Assembly (NCBI GenBank): GCA_035771165.1
Contig: JAWNZC010000367.1
Coordinates: 902,001 to 966,000 of the forward strand
Length of the DNA stretch: 64,000 bases
Source of the DNA: Paragorgia papillata
Taxonomy: Eukaryota; Cnidaria; Anthozoa; Scleralcyonacea; Coralliidae
Direction of reading: 5' to 3'
The notes under the pieces are model-generated. The model saw nothing but the letters and a program-made list of their open reading frames with translations, was not told the origin of the DNA and made no database searches. Position numbers and translations under genes: made by a program. Positions 10,458-21,247 of the stretch are shown one piece after another; the first letter of the stretch is position 1, and every line of letters starts with the position of its first letter.

Positions 10458-13169
10458 TAGCCTGCAGTGCAGGCGTTTCGGTAGTGGGAGGGGCGAGGCG
10501 AGCTGAGGAAACGAATGCAGCGATCTCATTGGCTAATGTTAACAAATTCTCTTCCGGTAAGCTGTTGTTGAAGCCTGTTGTATGCCAACTCCGAAGACAA
10601 TGAACGCTCTTCTATAAAGTCTTATTCTTAATTATATTTTAGTCGCGCTTGGTAGTTTGTTTTAAAATAGAAACAGAAATGCTCCATTCGCAAGGTAGAT
10701 ATGTTTCATCGCATAGCACTATTGTTGCATTTAATTCAGACAAACATCGTTTACTTCAAGACGTTGTTTTGCCAGGATCAAACCGTGAATGGTCAAACTA
10801 TATTTATGGGTCAAACACACACTACATCAAATTGAATACACATCTTAGTGCTTTTTCATTAATTAACTTTAGTAGTCTGGTGTTATTTTGTCAGTGTGGG
10901 AAAATCTTCGCTTGTTTTATGTATATAAACGCCGTGTTGTGGTTTGCCGTCACCATGCAAAGTCTAGCCGTTAGCCGGCAGCGAACGTGGTTTACAGACA
11001 TGAATTTGGAATCAAGAACGATTTTATACATTTCTATATAATAGTTTCGGTTGGTAATGTGTTGTGACTCAAGCAAAATTACGTAAAGTGTTAGGAGTGC
11101 TCTTAAACACGGAGCGAGCGTATAAAAGGATCCGCCCCCCCCCCCCGGCTACGCACTGACAGTTTGAAATGTCAACAGCCAAGTCAACAACGAGTCAGTG
11201 AGCTGGTGAAGTTTTGAGAATTATCTTTTATTTATAACCTTTTTACCTTTTCAATTATCTACGTAAATTGTAAAGAGAAGCATAAGTGTCTTAGATAAAA
11301 ACAATTCTGAAGTGATTAAATTTGTTTGGTCAATAAATTTGTAAAATATATATATGACCTTCCTTTCAAACGATGTTTGAAGGTCACGTAAGTTATAGCT
11401 GCTTTGTCTTTCGCCATTTTTTAAAATAGAGTTCCACATAAAAGACAATACTTTGATATTTAACTAAAACAGACCATTTAAACGAAGACAATAAATAACA
11501 TATATATATGAACTTTGCTTTTTGCAAGTCAATAAATCGGCACAAATAATTGAGAACGTTTAGGAAGCCATTCTAGTGTCTGGCTTTCTAGACAACATTT
11601 ACTGGGTTCCCTATTTTTACTGTCGGTCGTGCAAAAACAAAGTTGTTTGCCTCGTCAAATCGTCGTTGAAAAGTGAGATGATGTTCAGACATCTACATGG
11701 AGATATTCATTATCAACATTCTTGGTGTACATAAAAGGGTCTTATAATTACAAGGACGGAATATATGAACAAAACAAGCGAAGAATACAGACATCTGCAT
11801 TCAACAAGAAAAACGGTGAGACGCTACAAACGTTCCATTGCTAGACGGCTAACTTTTTTAGCGAATTGAATGCATATGGCTTTTTGTTTTTTTCTCATTA
11901 TATTTCTATTGTTTATTAAGCTTAAGTTTCTGAAATGTCTTATACCTAAATCGACACGGGCTACTTGAATTTTGAACTGAAATGTTGCCTAAGCTAATGA
12001 CTGGTTTCTTGTTCTCGCTGGTCTTTTTGCTTGTGCATTTTGTTGTGTCTGGCAAGGATTCAAGATTTTTTACCGGCTGCATGCCTTAAAACCGGACAGT
12101 TCTGCAGATAGGAGTTAATTTAATATCAAAGTTTCTTGCTAAAATCTTTCGTCACTATTAAAACTGTTTTTGCTCTTTGTGTTGACATATTTCCGCACGT
12201 TCGAACATTTGTCCAAAACATGTTTTCATTTTAATAGGAAACTGGAGACCTACTAAAGAACAATAAGTTTCAACTACATGTACATATACTCATACATTGT
12301 CTGTGCCAATTGCTGTACTAATTGTTTTCGATAGCATAGCTTAATATACGCATTATTTTTGTTGCATAAAAGGAACAAAGTTTCAGATGTCTTCGTACAG
12401 TTTCTGTCGCATAATTGTTTTGGTGTTTTTCGTACGGTTTTTCCTCACCTTAGTTTTGTTTCGACTTATTGAAGGCGTAATTTTTCCAGCTTTCTACTCA
12501 AAATGATGTGTTACACTTGAAAAAGACAAATTCGACGTTTGGAAAGCGGCAAGTTTAATTTAAAAACAGTAAACAAAACGTCTCACAAAAGCTCCACTCT
12601 TCAGTCTTCACTCTTCAGCCAAAGTTCCTCGGTAGGGCCGGAAGTAATTTTAGCTGTGTGGACCAATCAGATGCGTTTGGCCAGGATTGGCTGAGTACCT
12701 CAGCCAGTACTTATGCGCTCGCTCCGTGTTTAAATGTGGTTCCACGCTTAGTTGCTTTCCATGATATTAATTCCGTCATAGACTCCGTGTGATTATTATT
12801 TCCCTCGGCAGCGCTCATTCTGTTCTACGAGTTTTGTTGTCGCAAACCCGTTCTAATTAGGTCTAAACTTTACAGACTAAACTCTAGATCACACAGATGT
12901 CAACAAACATTGCCACATTTTCTGATCTGTTAATTCTGTGAAGAGTTTCTCTATCTATATTCTATAGTGATTTTCATTGAGTGATTTTATGACATTCGCA
13001 ATAAATCAGTTGACAGGAAGTAAACAATTTTCATATATTTCTCGTACGTGATTGGCTCATGTCACAATTGAGAAAGGGGGGTGGAATTTTTTTCTGAATA
13101 GCATGGCGGCAGGCGTTTCCTCACCTTGCCTCGCCCCTCCCACTACCGAAACGCCTGCACTGCAGGCTA
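10458..13169. mobile_element. 2.7-kb TIR transposon with 9-bp target duplication (MULE-like)
   Basis: The left end tagcctgcagtgcaggcg (10458) and the complementary right end (to 13169) form a terminal inverted repeat of about 56 bp that includes gtagtgggaggggcgaggcg. The flanks are identical 9-bp copies, tatttctag, at 10449-10457 and 13170-13178. Long TIRs with a 9-bp duplication are typical of Mutator-like elements, hence the tentative class. No transposase was recognised; the frame at 10649-11041 (130 codons) has no known motif. A second inverted-repeat element is nested at 11107-12729. Confidence 0.8.
11107..12729. mobile_element. Nested TTAA-flanked inverted-repeat element
   Basis: A perfect 14-bp inverted repeat, ACACGGAGCGAGCG at 11107-11120 and its complement at 12716-12729, is bounded on both sides by TTAA (11103-11106 and 12730-12733). 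TTAA duplications are typical of piggyBac and Kolobok elements. It lies wholly inside the 10458-13169 element. No transposase was seen. The alternative is that the inner repeat belongs to the outer element's own structure. Confidence 0.55.
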
Positions 13170-13199
13170 TATTTCTAGATAAGTATAGGTTATAATTAA

Positions 13200-13620
13200 T
13201 AATGGTCACGAGTGTGATATGGTATTTAACATCGTGAGTGAAGATTAACAGTCACGAGGGGCCGTATAGCCATCTCTTATATTACATCAGACGACAATAG
13301 CTAATTGAAAGCAACGTTAAAAGACATTTCTGATAAACGATAAAATGCTTTGTTTCAGTGAATGTTCATTGTGAATGAAAGCCATTTGCTGTTTAAATTA
13401 GCAGTGTTAATCTCATTTGTATGCATAGCGTTATAAGTAGTTATCCGAGTGGGATAATTAATTTTCCCACTAGTTATCGCACACTAATGAGCATTTTCAC
13501 CCCACAATTTCCCTTACTTCAAAGCCCTGCCCACTTGACGTCGTTTAAGACAGTTGGATAAAGGATTTAACGCGTCTCTTGGAACAATGAATTTTGGGTG
13601 TGTCATGGGATAAATTATTC
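13200..13620. repeat. Dispersed repeat related to 510-1060 and 2340-2400
   Basis: It shares gtcacgagtgtgat with position 516. Its 3' part (gaacaatga....tgggtgtgt) resembles 2356-2385 in the same orientation. No coding potential. Confidence 0.45.
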
Positions 13621-13664
13621 TTTATAAAAAATAATGAATGTCTATATTCAATAGATCTATAATT

Positions 13665-14190
13665 ACCTCGGCCATGAGATTTTTTCACCTCTGTTTGTCC
13701 CAGGATATCTCACAAAGTACTGCAAAGGTTTTTCATGAATTTTGTGAAAATATTGATCATAGACCAAAGAGCAAGCCATCAAATTTTGGTTGAATTAGGT
13801 TGAGAATTGAATAAGAATTTCATGAACATTTGACCACAAGATTCTCCGTGTAGAAGAGATGAATGAAGACAATAGACCATTTGCATGGTGTACGATGGCG
13901 CTGGGTGACTACAACTACCAGAATGCTTTGCTAGTCTCCTCTATTCTTTAGCACTAGGATACTGGCAAAGCATTCTGGTAGTTGTATGCACCCAACGCTA
14001 TCCTACGTCATCGTGCAAATGGTCTATTGCTTGATTGCGATCATTAGTATGCTTTTTATGCAAACAGTTTTGCATAATTCCTGTACGAGTATAATCAACA
14101 TGCATTTTATTCATGTGTAGGTCTTTTTCTTTTTAAACATCTCTGTAACCCGCTGGCGGAGGTATGCAGTCTTTGAGTGCCCTCTTGTTC
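13665..14190. repeat. Interspersed repeat interrupted by a MITE
   Basis: The left part (about 13674-13870: tacctcggccatgag...caggatatctcacaaag) and right part (14145-14190: ggcggaggtatgcagtc) look like two ends of one interspersed family whose middle was split by the palindromic MITE at 13871-14028. This is inferred from recognition of the family style; the boundaries are approximate. Confidence 0.4.
13871..14028. mobile_element. 158-bp palindromic MITE
   Basis: The ends aatagaccatttgca and tgcaaatggtctatt, and the inner arms actaccagaatgctttgc and gcaaagcattctggtag, make a hairpin with arms of roughly 65 bp. There is no coding sequence, and the target duplication is not clear. Confidence 0.8.
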
Positions 14191-14229
14191 CAGATTTTTA
14201 CCTAATGCAATGCAAAAGAACGACTGTCT

Positions 14230-14230
<1 letters not shown>

Positions 14231-14299
<69 letters not shown>
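14231..14299 (+). repeat. (AATC)n tract, possible LINE tail
   Basis: About 17 AATC/TCAA units end in aataaaacaataac. The same unit ends the LINE at 8264, so this may be the tail of a 5'-truncated relative, but no RT sequence was recognised upstream. Confidence 0.6.
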
Positions 14300-14302
<3 letters not shown>

Positions 14303-14756
14303 ACAATAACTTTATTAAAGTGTCAAAGCTACTAGATGACCACAAGTGGTCTACCAATTGTGGACACTGTTTACCCTGTTTATTTTGTCACAACGTTGTG
14401 ATCAGAAAATAATCTGTTAAACCCATAAATTCTTCATAAAGCATCGATGCAAAACTACACGTATTAACAAAATGTGAATGGTTTGATCAAAGACAATACT
14501 AATAAATAGCATATAATTAGTATTCCCAGTAAGTTGACTATTTTGGTTTTCTGTTCCTTGATCTTGATAACAAAAAACCAACATGAAAATACAACAAACA
14601 CGAGTTGATATGTCCAGTCGAGTTGGGCAAATATGGCCGTTAAGTAAAAATGATGTAAAGTAAAGCGACTTTATGTCTTGAGGGTATATGTAATGGTACA
14701 ACATATAACATATGACAGTATTTAGATATAGATAACCCAATCCGTGTTTTAATTAG

Positions 14757-14825
14757 CCTACCCAACCGGCTTAACTTCTGAGATGAGAGGCAGCGCGTTA
14801 ACAGCTTGTGCTATTCATGCCTCGT
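14757..14825 (-). repeat. 5S rRNA-like SINE fragment
   Basis: The plus strand reads aaccggcttaacttctgag then gatgagaggcagcgcgttaac, which is the complement of part of a 5S-derived SINE head and matches the copy at 2000-2050. Only the central part remains. Confidence 0.5.
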
Positions 14826-15007
14826 CGTAAAAATCGCCAAAATAATTAAAATCTGTCATCTAATTCGTAAAGAAATTGCTTTAACTTATCTTGGCATTGC
14901 AAAAGTACATTTCCCCTAACTATAAAGACTTCTACGTTGGTATAGATTTTTCAGCTTGAAATTAGTAAAATTTCGTTTGTTGTTGTGTTTTTTTTGTTAA
15001 ACTCAGA

Positions 15008-15130
15008 AAACTCTGAGTTCCACACAGGACTCGAACCCACTGCCTTCCGAATATTAGCTCAATAGTTTTGAGCGTCCGACTAGTATTCGGAAGATTGTGG
15101 GTTTGAGTCCCGTCTGGAGCTCTGAGTTTA
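15008..15130. repeat. Palindromic repeat containing a tRNA-like sequence
   Basis: The arms 15008-15058 and 15079-15130 are complementary over about 45 bp. On the plus strand, 15053-15118 resembles a tRNA: TTAGCTCAATAGTTTTGAGCG (A-box-like D arm), an anticodon arm with ccgac/AGT/cgg (Thr-like AGT) and a T arm ggtttgagtccc (B-box-like). The acceptor stem does not pair, so this is not a working tRNA gene. The left arm repeats the complement of the tRNA 3' half, suggesting an inverted duplication of a tRNA-derived SINE head. Confidence 0.6.
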
Positions 15131-15236
15131 ACAACTTACGACAACTTGTACAGCAAAAACAAACGATTTGTAAACCACTTATTTGCTATTCTTAGGGATG
15201 TAAAACGGTTTGATTGTTGGATTAATGACACACTGC

Positions 15237-15396
15237 ATTCATTCATTCATTCATTCATTCATTCATTCATTCATTCATTCATTCATTCATTCATTCATTC
15301 ATTCATTCATTCATTCATTCATTCATTCATTCATTCATTCATTCATTCATTCATTCATTCATTCATTCATTCATTCATTCATTCATTCATTCATTA
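15237..15396. repeat. (ATTC)n microsatellite
   Basis: About 40 copies of a 4-bp unit. The SFIHSFIH open frames are artefacts. Confidence 0.97.
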
Positions 15397-15826
15397 TATT
15401 GACCATAAATATATACTCTAAATCCGCAAATAGCAAGCGCTAATCGAGGCGGGTAGTATAGATGATATAATTACTGAGTTAGTAAAGTATAATCGAAAGG
15501 TAAATAGAAATCATGTTTCCTGTACACGACATGCAAGTTTCATATATAATATATGGAGCATGCTATGTAAAGGATACTACATACCTACATATATGCATGT
15601 TGCAAAACATGTTTCATATACTGTATAATGTAGCATGCTTTACACAGGAATAATTACATAATACATATAAAGATAAATAAGCGTGATTATATTTTTATAA
15701 GTACCCATTGTTTGGCCATTAATTGAATGCTGCATGTCTGAGCTATATCCGTAACATTCTATATCTAACCAGACGAATGAACTCGAGCTTTTGTCATGTA
15801 TTTTTGTTGTTGATGCTATTCTTTAG

Positions 15827-15884
15827 ATTGCTCAGTTTGTGGCGAAATCTGTCTCAACGTCGCTGAACGTATATACAGGATCAG
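15827..15884 (+). CDS. SPG11: Spatacsin exon (first one found in window)
   Basis: The acceptor ctttag precedes the exon; the donor ag|gtaaac follows it. It codes 19 residues (IAQFVAKSVSTSLNVYTGS) and ends with one base that joins the next exon to make Glu. The assignment rests on the unbroken phase with the downstream exons, since this exon alone is too short to identify. It enters in phase 0, so at least one further exon must lie upstream; I could not find it between 8.4 and 15.8 kb. Confidence 0.6.
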
Positions 15885-16207
15885 GTAAACAATTTGTAAT
15901 CAAAGTCAGCATGTTTTATTATATATTTAAGGTTTTTCGATAAAATTGGTAGATGTTTGGTGGTCCACAATGGCATGCAACACATACGATTATTCCCCTA
16001 TAATAATTTGATTGTAAAGAACGTTCATTGGAATAGTTTTTATTCTATTTTCCCTAGAATTTGTATTTTGCTTCTTTTAAGTGATTAAACTTAGAGAAAG
16101 ATGCCTTGCAGTCTTTTTGTTTCTTGTTTTAAGGAAAAGTTTAATGTAACATGAAATCCGTTTAAATTGTTTAATATACAAATCACAGACGTTCCCAAAT
16201 ACCATAC

Positions 16208-16282
16208 ATTTGTTTGTTTGTTTGTTTGTTTGTTTGTTTGTTTTCTTTTGTTTGTTTTGTTTGTTTGTTTTGTTTGTTTGTT
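16208..16282. repeat. (TTTG)n microsatellite
   Basis: An imperfect TTTG array within SPG11 intron sequence. Confidence 0.95.
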
Positions 16283-16379
16283 TCCGGGTTAGTGGATTGG
16301 TGTCTTTGTGGTTTTGTGGATTTTATGTGATGTTTATCCCGCTAGCTAGTTTTTCTCCAAGATCTCTCTTTTTTCACAG

Positions 16380-16541
16380 AAGTACTTGATGACAAAGTAT
16401 TCATTTTCAACCCAGCTTCAAGAGAAGACATGAATAACGTCATGAGTTTGGCTGAGGACAGGCTGGTTTTGGGCGGCTTTTTGTTTCAAGAAGCATTGTT
16501 GTTGGCTAAGCGAAGAAAAACAGCAACGCCAAGTTCTTCAG
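16380..16541 (+). CDS. SPG11: Spatacsin exon
   Basis: The acceptor tttcacag and donor cag|gttggt bound 162 nt. The translation contains DKVFIFNPASREDMNNVM and RLVLGGFLFQEALLLAKR. It starts with two bases completing the Glu codon from the exon at 15827 and ends with one base that joins the exon at 18606 to make Ala. The intron before it is 495 bp. Confidence 0.7.
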
Positions 16542-16630
16542 GTTGGTATATATACCTATTCATATTGGCTTTTGTACCTGAACAAACGAACATCTTAAAG
16601 TGTCGGTTTATGAAGTGGAACACTCGTTCG

Positions 16631-16861
16631 CACTTTTTTGTTTTCACGAATAAAGAAATACCAAATGGTTTTTTGTGTTTGGATACTCTGATCCAAACAC
16701 GCGGGAAATAGCGAGACTGGAGAAAAGCGTAACAAAACACGAGCCGTAGGCGAGTGTTTTTAGCTTTTCGAAAGTCGAGCAATTTCCCGCGTGTTTGGAT
16801 CAGAGTATCCAAACACGAAAAACCATTTGGTATTTCTTTATTCGTGAAAACAAAAAAGTCG
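16631..16861. repeat. Long intronic palindrome (gtgtttggat family)
   Basis: The left arm 16631-16736 pairs with 16755-16861 almost throughout. Each arm holds a smaller near-palindrome, gtgtttggatactctgatcc and its partner. Further fragments of the family follow at about 16868-16895 and 16991-17018. It lies in SPG11 intron 16542-18605. Confidence 0.8.
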
Positions 16862-17018
16862 AGCAAGTGTTTGGATAAGAGTTTCCAAACACGGAAAAAA
16901 CCATTTGGTATTTCTTTTATAAAATAATCACAAGTGAATATGATATACTGTTCGACATTTTCAAAAAATCGTTTTGGCGGGAATTTTCCGTGTTTGGATA
17001 CTCTGATCCAAACACGGC

Positions 17019-18600
17019 AATTGACCAATCAGGGCTCGCGTAGTATACATGTTATTTTATAACAGGAGATCAGGTATGGCAGGAGCATTCATTAAAAATT
17101 TCAAGAGAATGTAGTGTATAGTTTTAGTCAAGGGCACAACCAGGATTTTTGAAAGGAGGGTCGTTTTACCACAGGGGCATCCCCCGCCCCCCCGAAAATT
17201 TTTGAACTTTCTAAAACGGCATTTCCTGCATTCTGAGGAAATTTTTGAGCAAAATATAAAGGTTTTAAATGACATGTTTTAATCGTGCGTCCCACTATTT
17301 TTAAGAAATATCTCGGTGATTTCGGTCCTAATGAGATTAGACTTTCATTTTGCATTTCATTTTAATATTGTTTGGGAAAATTTTTGATAATTTGTAAGTG
17401 TCAATTAGCCAAAATAACGTATTGATCGTGAGCACAGTTTTCTTTCAGGTTTTAATTGTGCTTATTTTAGAGCAATAGAGTGTTGACTTGGTATTGTCTT
17501 GGTTCGAAGTATTATACAATCTCAATACTCAATGGCGACCACTGTACTCTACCCAATTAAACATAACACAGTAACACACCAAACCTCAAAATGGCGATCA
17601 GTATCCCCAAGAGTCACGACTTTTGCATAAAACGTAAAGAGAAAACAACACTCATGACAAACAAACTCTTCCGCAAATTTTATAAATTTGGAACTTCATA
17701 TCTTCAAAGTTCAGTATAAAAACGGCAAAACTCAAAGGCCCCAAAAAGAGTAAAAGTAACTTTTGCCCCCCCCCCCCCCCCCTCTCGTTGCGTGCCTGGT
17801 TTTAGTGTTATGAACTTTCAAAGTTTGCCATGACTACTTCGTTTTAGGAGAAATATGGGTTTCTCGGTAACAATGCCTTATGACGTACCCTTGCAGATGG
17901 ATCATAGATGCTAAAATCCATTGTTCTTATGCCAACAGTGAAATAAAAGTAGTGTGCTGCGTAGGCAGTATTGAAACAACAATCGAAATATAGTAAGGTT
18001 CGATATACTGCCGAAACAGAGAACGTAGGAGTCCTTTCGAAGCCCCTTCGTCGGAGAGAAACGTAAAGAGTGTAAACAAAACAGCAAACTTATATAGGAA
18101 AGATAATCATGTGACAAAAAATTAGCCAATCATATCAAAATGACAATAACAAATCTCTAATCAGATGCGAAAAATTAGCCAATCAGATAAAAACAACAAT
18201 AACAAATCAACAATGAGGTGCGAAAGATATTTGCTATTTCCAGCGTCGGTAAGCAAAACAAGGAGGGGGTGTAAAAATGATAATATGCATAGATGTCTAT
18301 TATCTGCGTGCGACATAAGGCATTGTTACCGAGAGCCCAATTTTTTTCAGAAGTCAAATAGCCATGGCAAACTTTGAGAGTCATAGCTCAAAGACTATAC
18401 GTCGGATTCTCTTGCAATTTTTGGTGAATGCTCCTACCAATGTCCTTCTGGTCACCAAGACAAGAAAAAATACCAACTTTCACTCCATATAGACACTTTA
18501 TAGCATCTGTTGATCGTTGGCAAGGCAAGCATATTCGTAAATGCAAACGGTTTGAAAATGAGATTTTAAACTTGTTTCAAAATAGTGGAATTTATTATTT
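17019..18600. other. SPG11 intron sequence with repeat debris
   Basis: No exon was recognised. Features are a 17-bp C run at about 17766-17782, a stretch at 17130-17210 resembling degraded transposon sequence, and repeated attagccaatcag phrases near 18121 and 18175. Confidence 0.45.
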
Positions 18601-18605
18601 TTTAG

Positions 18606-18748
18606 CCCTTACCATGGAAGTGGAGCTACTGATCCACGCCCATCATTGTCAAACGTTAGCTTGTAATACAGAAGGAATATCATCTATTTTAAAGCTGGCT
18701 CAACTTTGCACCCGTGCCTTGACGGATGCTAATGAATATCAGTTAATG
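18606..18748 (+). CDS. SPG11: Spatacsin C-terminal domain exon
   Basis: The acceptor attattttttag and donor atg|gtatgc bound 143 nt. The translation holds EVELLIHAHHCQTLACNTEG and ISSILKLAQLC, which resembles the start of the Spatacsin C-terminal family (a conserved vEllilAHdCfthtcnmEGI-type segment). The open frame continues upstream to 18428, but the strong pyrimidine tract ending at 18605 and exact phase agreement with the exon at 16380 favour this start. It ends in phase 0. Confidence 0.85.
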
Positions 18749-18884
18749 GTATGCAATGTCATATTTGTGTTGTATTATACGCCTGAACGTATTTTGTTGT
18801 TTGTACGCGATAAACTAGTGCCAAGAACGTATTAAGCTTATACAAACAGTAAATGCGTTTATAAAATTTAAGTTAACGAGATAA

Positions 18885-19010
18885 AGTACCGTATTTCCTC
18901 TATTTAGCCCCCATCCTCTATTTAGCCTCCCCCCTTCTAATAAGCTCCCAGTCCAGAAGCACTGAACAAAATAAGCCCCCAGCCTCTGTTAATGGGGGTT
19001 TTTATAAAGT
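18885..19010. repeat. Interspersed repeat fragment
   Basis: Repeated phrases tcctctatttagcc and aataagcccccagcc, characteristic of a degraded interspersed element inside the SPG11 intron. No boundaries were found. Confidence 0.4.
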
Positions 19011-19720
19011 AAAATCAATATACGAATACGAGCACTTGCGACGTTTTATGATGAAGAGTTTCTCGATGTATGAACTATGATAACCCCCATTGATAGTATG
19101 GTGGATGGTGTAACTGTTGCGTTTTTTTTCCCCTGACCATTATTTTACCTTTTTTAGTTTCTAAAAACTTTTATACATTAGTTATTATGAAAAAATTGAC
19201 GAAGCGCGGCCAGGATTATACATAATGAAAAGACAAACGTTCTCTGACCAAATATTTAAATTTAATTCGACCTTTCGGCTGCCAGACTGCAGCCTTCAAC
19301 AGGATAATAAAAATGAAATATAAAACCATATATACATACAAATATTGTGGAACGCCTAGTAATCTGATACAATGTTATTAACCTAATGAGTTATTTTATT
19401 TAGTATAATGCTATACTGTTCGGGTAATGGTTTTGAGTTAATGGTTTTGAGTCGGATTGAAAAATTGGCGTCAACGTGTTTTGTATTACACGGACTATAG
19501 TATATTAGTATTAACCAACTAGCGGACTGTTATAAATCCTGCATTCTGGTTGCTGAGCTACTCACTGTCTATTGGGCGTCACTAGCGAAATAATCAAGCT
19601 TAAATGCAAAATAATGACATGCAGAAAATAATGGCGCGCAGAAAGCTCGCGTTTTCCTAAGTTGTTTAAAACAATAGTTTGTCCGACTGGTGGTGTATGC
19701 TACAAAACATGTTATGGTAT

Positions 19721-19808
19721 GTTGTGTTGTGTTGCGTTGCGTTGCGTTGCGTTGTGTTGTGTTGTGTTGTGTTGTGTTGTGTTGTGTTGTGTTGTGTTGT
19801 GTTGTGTT
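19721..19808. repeat. (TTGTG)n/(TTGCG)n minisatellite in intron
   Basis: About 17 pentamers, TTGTG with some TTGCG. The same unit builds the 2.3-kb array at 30066-32400. The overlapping open frames are artefacts. Confidence 0.95.
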
Positions 19809-19880
19809 ATTCTGTGCTGTACTATTCTGTATCAATTAAGGCTTGTAATTATTTCGTTCTTATAATGTTTCAACTCGCAG

Positions 19881-19988
19881 GTTCGACTTCTAACCGGAAT
19901 TGGAAGGTTTACAGAAATGACATATATTTTTCAAGCTTTAATGGACCATCACCATTTCGAATTACTGGTCAAGAAGGGTACTGATAAC
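19881..19988 (+). CDS. SPG11: Spatacsin C-terminal domain exon
   Basis: The acceptor ctcgcag and donor aac|gtaagt bound 108 nt (36 codons, phase 0 at both ends). It encodes VRLLTGIGRFTEMTYIF then QALMDHHHFELLVKKGTDN. The LLTGIGRf.eMTYiFd.L...FE.LlrK pattern is the most recognisable block of the spatacsin C-terminal domain and is the main reason for the gene call. Confidence 0.92.
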
Positions 19989-20150
19989 GTAAGTGCGTTT
20001 CAATTTAAAATAGGTGTAAGGTCATTCTCAACTACCTTGTAAGAGTTAATTACCGAGAACCGAGGCATTAAGCAACAATTTCACAAGGTTTTGTCTTTAT
20101 CTGTATATTTCCTGGGCTTTATACAGATGAAGACCGTGCATTTATAATGA

Positions 20151-20182
20151 GCAATTCAATTGAATTGAATTGAATTGAATTC
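20151..20182. repeat. (TTGAA)n short array
   Basis: About six copies of ttgaa in the intron that also carries the foldback element. Confidence 0.8.
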
Positions 20183-21247
20183 AGTTTGTATGGGAGGTAA
20201 AGACTTATGAATAACAAAGAAAACCGCGTGAAATTGAAACTAATACGTGTTAATAGCCATATAAAAGGAAAGAATCAAAACACCATTATATGAAATTTGT
20301 TGTTTCCTCTATCAGGTCCCAATCCGGCTCTTCTTTTGAGAGCTTATCAGCTTTCTTATCTGTTTCGTGTTAGTAGCGGTACACCTGCGGAAGCTTATAT
20401 TTATTGAATGGATTCTATTTTTCTGTGAGTCTGCACTGTAATATATTCACGGCATAGGCGTAGGAATATTTGGCATTAATTCGTTCAATTATAGTAGTAG
20501 CTACTTACCTACTCTGGTTCATAAGCAGCCCGTTGAAAGTTCAGCCGAACCTATTTGTGGACTTCTGTACAAACGATCTTCCGAGTAGTCACATTGCTGC
20601 TGCTAGCCTTGGAAGAGGCAATGAATTTATCCAATGCTCTAAAAAATGCTGTTTTTGAATGCTTTTGAGAAATGACATTTCCGAACTAGACTCTGGATTT
20701 TCAAATTCCCCCCCCCCCCCCCCCCCGCAGACCCCTGGTGATTTCGTTTATTGGGAATTTAACTCTATTCTTATTCAAACATTTCGGCTCACCGATGACG
20801 TGAGTGAAAACGATCCATTGTCCAAAACGGTTCACTTCTCCCCGGCCAATTTCTACCCCACTGAATAACGGCACAGCATGTAAACAAAAAGTAGTAGTAA
20901 AAGGCCAGGAGACGCCTATAATGTAGAGTTAAGATTGCCCGGCACTACTTCGAGTGTGTATTCCCAGTACTTTCTCCCGAACCAACACAGAAAACATACA
21001 TTTTCAACAGGATTAAGCATTGTATGTTTGAACACCATTTCATCTCGTGCTTGTGCCCCGACACTGGGCACGGGCACTCAGTTAGAATGCAGCTTATGCG
21101 GTAGAGTCAGTATGTGAAATGTATGTACTGTAGTTAAACTATAACCATAGTTAATTAATAGAAAATATGCATGGTTTGGAAACCCGGCAAACTTCAAGGC
21201 TGCAAGTCGAGTGATTTTTATTGTTTTCGAATATTTTACAAACACGA

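Noticed and set aside
15045..15118. True tRNA-Thr gene
   Set aside because: The acceptor stem does not pair and the sequence is part of a long palindrome.
15146..15443. SFIHSFIH open frames
   Set aside because: ATTC microsatellite artefact.
18428..18605. Upstream extension of the open frame at 18428-18835 as coding
   Set aside because: The pyrimidine-rich acceptor ending at 18605 and exact phase match with the exon at 16380 favour exon start at 18606; the extension has no spatacsin-like residues.
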